Shown: piece after piece, positions 6,709 to 10,735 of the stretch
Position numbering within the stretch: the stretch's first letter is position 1
Layout: every line of letters starts with the position of its first letter
DNA from: JBLIRR01 sp049472395
GTDB lineage: Bacteria; SZUA-182; DTGQ01; JBLIRR01
Assembly (NCBI GenBank): GCA_049472395.1
Contig: JBLIRR010000085.1
Location: 1-10,735 of the forward strand
Length of the DNA: 10,735 bases
Reading direction: 5' to 3'
Notes under the pieces: generated by a model
Databases searched by the model: none
Seen by the model: the letters and a program-made list of their open reading frames with translations, nothing else
What the model was told of the DNA's origin: nothing
Made by a program: the position numbers and the translations under genes

Positions 6709-6851
6709 AAAGGAGAACTGAAACTTATGAATGTATAAAGGAACAAATAACAAATGAAATATATGAAAAATGACTAACTTTCTAACTTTCACCAGTTTCA
6801 CCACTTTATATAAAAACTTACAAATAGGAGTTTGTGCTTATGATTGTGTAA
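6709..6851 (+). promoter_or_regulatory. Leader with three minimal ORFs
   Basis: Upstream of the acidic protein gene are very short start-to-stop units. M-N-V-stop (6727-6738) has AAAGGAG at 6709-6715. M-K-Y-M-K-N-D-stop (6754-6777) has AAAGGA at 6737-6742. M-I-V-stop (6840-6851) has AGGAG at 6826-6830. The first and third units resemble each other (CTTATGA.TGT.TAAA), suggesting a diverged duplication. They could act as translated leader ORFs, or be chance or relics of gene starts. Confidence 0.3.
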
Positions 6852-6876
6852 AACTAAAGAAATAAAATTTTAAAAT

Positions 6877-7470
6877 ATGAAACCAATTGAATTTATAAAA
6901 ATTTTAAAAGGGAGAACAAAATTGAAAAAACCAAATCTAACACCAAATAATAACGAGGGTGAATTAGATGAATTTGATGGAAGCAAATTATTAGAAAATT
7001 GTATAACCGATCTATCATCATTTTCTGAAATGCCACAAGAGGATAATTTTGTCGAACTAAGCTCATCTCAAATAAAACCAGATGATACTATAATGGATGA
7101 GGATGAAATAGACGAAGGAATGCGCAACAAAGAATATAACATACACGAACTTGACCAAAAATCATGGTTAGAGTTACTAGAAGAGCCCACTACACCCTCT
7201 GAGCATTCAAATGCCGAGCTTGATACTGATGAAAGTACAACAATAGCAGAGATAAAAGAGCACATTGAAGATGAAAGTGGGAGAGATGAGAGTGAAATAA
7301 AAGTGATAGAAATGAATAATCACCAGTCAATCAGAGTATATACCGATGAAGAAATTTTTACATCAGACCAACTCGCCCGGCAGTATATCAGCCCCTCTCA
7401 TCTTTCCTTGACGAATACAACCTCACGGCTAAAAAAAAGGCGATCAATTCATAAATTAAGATCTCATTAA
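6877..7470 (+). CDS. Acidic low-complexity protein of unknown function
   Basis: The 197-residue product has a basic N-terminus (to about residue 20), a long acidic Ser/Glu/Asp-rich middle (about 27-145, e.g. MDEDEIDEG) and a short basic C-terminus (SRLKKRRSIHKLRSH). It has no signal peptide, membrane helix or cysteine pair; the acidic middle is probably disordered, and a protein-binding role is one possibility. The ATG at 6877 has no ribosome-binding site. An in-frame TTG at 6922 has GGGAG (6910-6914) 7 nt before it and would give 182 residues, so the true start may be there. The stop (7468-7470) lies exactly where the DNA changes from AT-rich to GC-richer, so the C-terminus may have been cut or replaced by an insertion. 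Confidence 0.5.
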   Translation: MKPIEFIKILKGRTKLKKPNLTPNNNEGELDEFDGSKLLENCITDLSSFSEMPQEDNFVELSSSQIKPDDTIMDEDEIDEGMRNKEYNIHELDQKSWLELLEEPTTPSEHSNAELDTDESTTIAEIKEHIEDESGRDESEIKVIEMNNHQSIRVYTDEEIFTSDQLARQYISPSHLSLTNTTSRLKKRRSIHKLRSH

Positions 7471-7812
7471 AGATGGGCAGCAGTGTCATGTCGCTTGCAC
7501 TCATACACCATCAGCGATCTCCCGCATCCCCCCGGCAAGCGCCGCACCATTGCCGGTGGCACAACAGGGCTTTCGCAAATGACACCTCTCCTATTCGCAT
7601 ACCGTTGGTTCCCCCTACCCCAACCTCATATGCCTAGCCATTAATAATATAATATGCATAGATAAAGTAGCCTCCTTAAGCAGATTTACCCACTGGGACG
7701 CTTCAACAAAAGGCTGACGAAGACCACCGGCGTCTTTTATCTTTTTCTGAACACTTGCTTTTTTCCAAACATTCTGATTTAATAATTCCCACTGGTGGCA
7801 CGCCAGTGGCAC
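7467..7812. other. GC-richer island with broken minus-strand frames, probably a mobile repeat
   Basis: The composition rises sharply after 7470. On the minus strand one frame is open at 7615-7812 (65 codons, beginning MPLACHQWELLNQNVWKK, no ribosome-binding site). A second, in another frame, runs from about 7620 down to a TAA at 7467-7469 and ends VYECKRHDTAAHL. The plus strand is also open over part of it. CCGGCAA (7532-7538) pairs perfectly with TTGCCGG (7550-7556), and CCACTGG (7789-7795) with CCAGTGG (7803-7809). Strong hairpins and partial ORFs on both strands suggest a non-autonomous mobile or palindromic repeat rather than a gene. Confidence 0.35.
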
Positions 7813-7830
7813 CTTAACTCATTGTTAGCT
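7764..7830. other. attC-like recombination site upstream of membrane protein gene (candidate)
   Basis: Reading left to right there is a weak R''-like CCAAAC (7765-7770), an L''-like GATTTAA (7776-7782), a 7-bp stem CCACTGG/CCAGTGG (7789-7809), an L'-like TTAACTC (7814-7820) and an R'-like GTTAGCT (7824-7830). GATTTAA and TTAACTC are complementary at 6 of 7 positions. The right half resembles that of classic integron attC sites (TTAACTCA..GTTAG). The R' box departs from GTTRRRY at one base and the R'' box is poor. The case rests on layout and is an inference. Confidence 0.3.
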
Positions 7831-7860
7831 ATACATTAATTAGCTTAAGGAGATACAGAA

Positions 7861-8265
7861 ATGAAAGGATTAAAGATTATACTATGGATTTGTGCCATAT
7901 GTTGTCTGCTGTCATTTATCTTTGCCGCTCTCCCGTGGCGAGCGATTGCCACTTGGTTCCATTGGGTAGGGATTCAGTCCCCTGCTGCAGAGGCCATTAC
8001 TGTGTTTATGTTGCGACTTAGTTTGGTGATATTTGGGATAATAGGGGTATTCTTTGCAATCCTTGCTCGAAACCCTCTCAAATATGGAGTAATGCTGCCG
8101 CTCGCGGCTTATGGGTTAGTAGGCTACGGGATCTTCTCCCTTGTGGCAGGCATGCGATACGGACTCCCAGTCTGGGCATATTCTGGCGATGTTATCTTTG
8201 GCGTCGTGGCGGGTGTTCTCGTACTTATTTTCCGAAAAAAGGCCATACAGACCAACAGCGCCTAA
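7861..8265 (+). CDS. Four-helix integral membrane protein of unknown function
   Basis: The 134-residue product has hydrophobic segments at about 5-24, 44-69, 75-98 and 105-124, with a short basic tail (FRKKAIQ). The helix 1-2 loop carries a Trp-rich PWRAIATWFHWVG segment. There is no cleavable signal, catalytic motif or recognised family; it is presumably an inner-membrane protein. AAGGAG (7847-7852) lies 8 nt before the ATG. The GC content is clearly higher than in the AT-rich DNA on both sides, suggesting transfer. The gene is tightly flanked: an attC-like right half ends 30 bp before the start, and the TAA stop is embedded in GCCTAAG at the foot of a long hairpin. This is the usual layout of an integron gene cassette, although no integron integrase is in the window. 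Confidence 0.7.
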   Translation: MKGLKIILWICAICCLLSFIFAALPWRAIATWFHWVGIQSPAAEAITVFMLRLSLVIFGIIGVFFAILARNPLKYGVMLPLAAYGLVGYGIFSLVAGMRYGLPVWAYSGDVIFGVVAGVLVLIFRKKAIQTNSA

Positions 8266-8309
8266 GGCTCTTCCAGCGGACGCTGGACAATCCAGCATCG
8301 CTGAAGAGC
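8260..8309. other. Long bulged hairpin at gene end, attC-like
   Basis: GCTCTTC (8267-8273) pairs with GAAGAGC (8303-8309), AGCG (8275-8278) with CGCT (8299-8302), A8280 with T8298, and GCTGGA (8282-8287) with TCCAGC (8291-8296), closing on a CAA loop. C8274 and G8279 are extrahelical, both on the same arm, and C8281/A8297 is a mismatch. Single-sided extrahelical bases are a hallmark of attC sites. GCCTAAG (8260-8266) would be the R'' box, but no GTTRRRY box follows at the right end. There is no T-run on either strand, so an ordinary terminator is unlikely. Confidence 0.4.
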
Positions 8310-8634
8310 AACATTATACGCTTTCAGAGATAATAAAAATAAGGTATATTAAATAAATCTATTCGGTAAATGATAGTATACGCAATATATCTGAGGTTCT
8401 TCCATCTCCCTTTGAATAATAGAACGTTACAACCAAAAGAAAGCTGATCGATGCATAATGATCCCACAAAGGTGTGTCCTTCCCGAAAATTCATTTAGCA
8501 AAAAATCGGTGGAGTAAAATTTTAGAAATTCGATTTCCGGGAATCTTTAGAAGGTAAAAGGAGCATTATTCAAGTTACAACAGTACCTGTAATTTGATAC
8601 AGCTATTAAAATGGTGATAGCAGTCCCTTGATCG
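8310..8634. other. Intergenic region, nothing coding seen
   Basis: This AT-rich stretch between the membrane protein gene and the insertion sequence has no ORF with a usable ribosome-binding site. TCCCGAAAAT (8481-8490) and ATTTCCGGGA (8533-8542) form a loose inverted repeat with one mismatch. AAAAGGAG near 8560 is not followed by a start codon. Confidence 0.5.
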
Positions 8635-9718
8635 TTAAGGGCAATTTTCTTAAAGGTTAAGCAGCCTTCCCCCGTTCATAATGATGATGAAGACCTCCCA
8701 CCTCTGGAAATGAAATTACTTTGCCCATCTCTTCGGGCTGAATCGGCCTTGACACGGGGCAGTCGCTATCAAGTGAGAGATGGGTTCTATAGCGGTGATA
8801 ATTGTCAAAATAGCTGGCTAAAATTCTTCTAAGATGCCTCTCATTCGATACGATTATGTGATCAAGACACTCGCGCCTTATCGAACCTATAAGCCTTTCA
8901 ACATAAGGGTTTTGCCATGGACTTCCCGGTGCGATCTTCACTTCTTGTGTGCCCATGTTTTTCACTCGATTCAGAAAGACTTGGCCGTATATGCTGTCTC
9001 GATCTCGAAGAAGATATTGAGGGGCTGTATCGTATGGGAAAGCTTCGACTAACTGCTGAGCAGTCCATTCCGCTGTTGGGTGTTTCGTTATTGAAATGAA
9101 CTACTCGGCGACGATCTTGAGCCAATACCAATAACACAAAAAGAACTGTATTCCTGATGGTTGGGACCACAAAGAAATCTATGGAGACAAGGCCCTTTAC
9201 ATGATTATCCCAGAACGCCCGCCATGTTGGTGAAGGTGGCTTTCTGTGTTTAACCATATATTTTTCAATGGTTGACTTGGCTAAATCGATTCCAACTTTC
9301 ATTAGCTCATCTCTGATACGAGGTGATCCCCAGAGAGGATTTGCTTTTGACATATCCCGGATAAGACAGATTATTTTGCGATCGACTGATGGGCGCCCAG
9401 ACTTGCCGTTTCTGCATAACCCTGTCCAATGGTCCCTGAACTTTTTGCGTCTCCAGGAAACCACAGTTGCTGGCTTAACAAAGTATAAAGCATCCTTCCA
9501 GCCGGACCATATTTGAGAAATCAATGACCAGAACATTCGATCAGCTGCTTTAATTTCGGGCTTTCTATCTTTTCTTTTGTATACTTTCAAATGATGTCGA
9601 AGAGCTGCATTTTCTATTTGAATGGACATACGTTTCCGGAAAAAGGATAAAACAAATTTGAGTCCGATAAAACGCATAAGTCTAAAAGTTTTGATACTAT
9701 TTTGACATCTTCCCTTAA
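8635..9718 (-). mobile_element. Insertion sequence with rve transposase (IS3/IS481-like), inactivated
   Basis: The element is about 1.08 kb and encodes a single transposase on the minus strand. Candidate terminal inverted repeats are TTAAGGGCAATTTTC (8635-8649) and, on the other strand, TTAAGGGAAGATGTC (9704-9718), identical at 11 of 15 positions and starting with the same seven bases. No target-site duplication is evident at these ends, so the exact borders are tentative. A truncated relative lies at 1366-1645 in the opposite orientation. Confidence 0.6.
8657..9677 (-). pseudogene. rve-family DDE transposase, broken by a 2-bp deletion
   Basis: Read through the frameshift, the protein would be about 340 residues. 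It has an N-terminal region with a SGRPSVDRKIICLIRDMSKA-type helix-turn-helix (about 95-145) and an integrase core with the first catalytic Asp in LVSIDFFVV (Asp167). The second Asp lies in LLRDRDSIYG, the Glu in NPYVERLIGS, and the C-terminus has a THLSLD motif. The frame is lost after residue 196, at about 9090, and the rest is open in the next frame down to 8657. The homologous fragment at 1366-1645 has 2 extra bases (TTTTAATATAACG against TTTCAATAACG) and reads straight through, so this copy carries a deletion. The break lies between the first and second catalytic residues, so no active enzyme is expected. No ribosome-binding site is evident before the ATG at 9677. Confidence 0.85.
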
Positions 9719-9720
9719 AT

Positions 9721-9758
9721 ATTAAATAAAATAGTTATATAATACTATTTTATTTAAT
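9721..9758. promoter_or_regulatory. 14-bp perfect AT-only inverted repeat between divergent genes
   Basis: ATTAAATAAAATAG (9721-9734) is the exact inverse of CTATTTTATTTAAT (9745-9758), extended by a further T-A pair (9735/9744) around an 8-nt loop. It lies between the minus-strand transposase and the plus-strand gene at 9797. TATAAT (9738-9743) falls in its centre and could be a -10 box for the right-hand gene, so the dyad would overlap the promoter. A T-rich stretch follows (9766-9780), so a weak plus-strand terminator is an alternative. Confidence 0.4.
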
Positions 9759-9796
9759 TGTATAAATTTTTAGTTTTTTTAAGGGGGGATGGTATT

Positions 9797-10714
9797 ATGC
9801 TAGAAGTCAAAGAATGCCAACCAACAAAACAAAATAATGAAACAATCAATAATAATAATGAATTAGATAATATAAAACGTACTTTAACGATGTTAGAGAA
9901 GGCTGTAAATAGGAATATACGCCGTAATTATTATCATCCAAATCAATATCCAGAAATCATTTCACAGATTGAAGAGGGAATCAATACACTTCGTGCCTGG
10001 CTTAGTGATTATAAGATATATAGTGGACTGCCAATGTTTCATTTACACTTGGGGATGACTATTAATGACTTAGGTGCGATTATTAACCAAGCAATGGATA
10101 TTGAGCCTTTGCCAGGAAAAAGGCCAGTTAAAAGAAAACAGATTATTCATGAGCAAATGAATCTTAAGAAAACAATTAACACTATGTTACACCATATAGG
10201 TACCTCTTTGAAGAAATCAGAAGCGAATACTGAAATGGGTCTTGCATTTGAGAGAGCATTACAGAAAGCGCTCGAAGTAGATATTACCAAAAGGCATAAG
10301 AAAAAAACCATCCTTCCCCTTTCCAGCAGAGGAGAAAAGACTTACATTTTCCCTTGTACTGACAATAAACAGTATATGAAAATTATCTATGACAGGGAGC
10401 GCTTTCGAATAGAGGTAGTAGAAGAACTTGATAAATATTTCCATTCTACTGGCCACAAACCCTCATGTAAAGGGATTAAACGATATCATTTAGCTGGATT
10501 TCGTTCCCATGACCGCAAAACAACAATGGTCAATGAAAATGAGGGACCGTTTCCAATTCGAATGGTCCAATGTATAGAGTGCCATGAACGGTTCTCCCTC
10601 CTGCCCAGCTTTCTCCCAAGGGAGAAGCACTTTGGTATTGATATTATTGGTCATGTATTTCAAAATATTTTACTGTTCAGTCAAAGTATTCAGGCTGCCC
10701 GGATGGCCACTTGA
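9797..10714 (+). pseudogene. Transposase-like zinc-ribbon protein, probably truncated at its C-terminus
   Basis: The frame is open from a TTG at 9758, but ATG 9797 is the better start: AAGGGGGGAT (9781-9790) lies 6 nt before it, giving 305 residues. The N-terminus is Asn-rich (to about 25), followed by a long helical, basic region (about 25-170). Near the end, Cys224 and a Cys259-x2-Cys262 pair precede ERFSLLPSFLPREKHFG, a pattern I associate with zinc-ribbon regions of some transposases, where the catalytic DDE domain follows. Here the protein stops about 40 residues later, inside a palindromic segment (10705-10733) that resembles an insertion-sequence end, and no catalytic domain is present. 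If the resemblance is wrong, it is simply a hypothetical protein. Confidence 0.5.
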
Positions 10715-10735
10715 AAATCCCCCAGTTGTGGCCGG
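10701..10735. mobile_element. Possible end of another insertion sequence (window edge)
   Basis: GGCCAC (10705-10710) and GTGGCC (10728-10733) are inverse arms around TTGAAAATCCCCCAGTT. This block resembles terminal sequences I recall from IS21-like elements, though I cannot confirm it here. It supplies the stop codon of the truncated gene before it. The element would continue to the right of the window. Confidence 0.35.

Noticed and set aside
7068..7265. Minus-strand ORF of 65 codons, very Ser-rich
   Set aside because: It is the antisense image of the acidic Glu/Asp/Ser stretch of the gene at 6877-7470.
8267..8309. Long hairpin considered as a Rho-independent terminator
   Set aside because: No T-run follows on either strand, and the one-sided bulges fit a recombination-site-like structure better.
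9080..9100. Programmed ribosomal frameshift in the transposase
   Set aside because: IS3-type frameshifting occurs between orfA and orfB, not inside the integrase core, and the homologous fragment reads through this site in a single frame.
9758..9796. TTG start for the right-hand gene
   Set aside because: It would place the coding region across the dyad and the ribosome-binding site AAGGGGGGAT; the ATG at 9797 is positioned correctly for that site.

Overview
The window looks like an accessory, mobile-element-rich stretch of a chromosome from an uncultured-type Gram-negative bacterium. The background is AT-rich. The largest gene encodes a lipoprotein with a clear lipobox and an IPT/TIG plus Kelch architecture. 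Taxonomy cannot be fixed from the sequence. The gene style (Kelch/TIG lipoprotein, DUF169, many decayed transposases, dispersed short repeats) would fit planctomycete/anammox-type or Desulfobacterota-type genomes, but that is a guess. No rRNA, tRNA or CRISPR array was seen.

Layout. Positions 1-530 hold no convincing gene: a foldable segment (74-140), a good intrinsic terminator (180-209), a short dispersed-type repeat and two tiny ORFs. Next come three minus-strand genes: a small secreted protein (533-931), a DUF169-family protein (1663-2406) and a 990-residue lipoprotein (2559-5531). A piece of an rve-type transposase (1366-1645) lies between the first two. From 5532 to 6876 there is about 1.3 kb of AT-rich DNA. 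It holds one small ORF with a strong ribosome-binding site, two start-less minus-strand reading frames that look like decayed genes, a 70-bp-period repeat, and three minimal ORFs upstream of an acidic low-complexity protein (6877-7470).

At about 7467 the composition becomes GC-richer. A non-coding or decayed island (7467-7812) is followed by a four-helix membrane protein gene (7861-8265). Foldable, integron-attC-like structures flank this gene on both sides, so it may be a stranded gene cassette. No integrase is present.

The right third carries a full-length but frameshifted insertion sequence (about 8635-9718, minus strand), of which the 1366-1645 fragment is a truncated relative. Beyond it is a 305-residue zinc-ribbon, transposase-like protein (9797-10714). 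It appears cut off by what may be the end of another insertion sequence at the right edge.

The intact genes do not form an obvious pathway. The only plausible transcription unit is lipoprotein then DUF169, 152 bp apart on the same strand, and no common function can be read from it. The most unusual items are the split Kelch propeller with three inserted fibronectin-like repeats, the attC-like flanks of the membrane protein gene, and the repeat and mini-ORF leader of the acidic protein.
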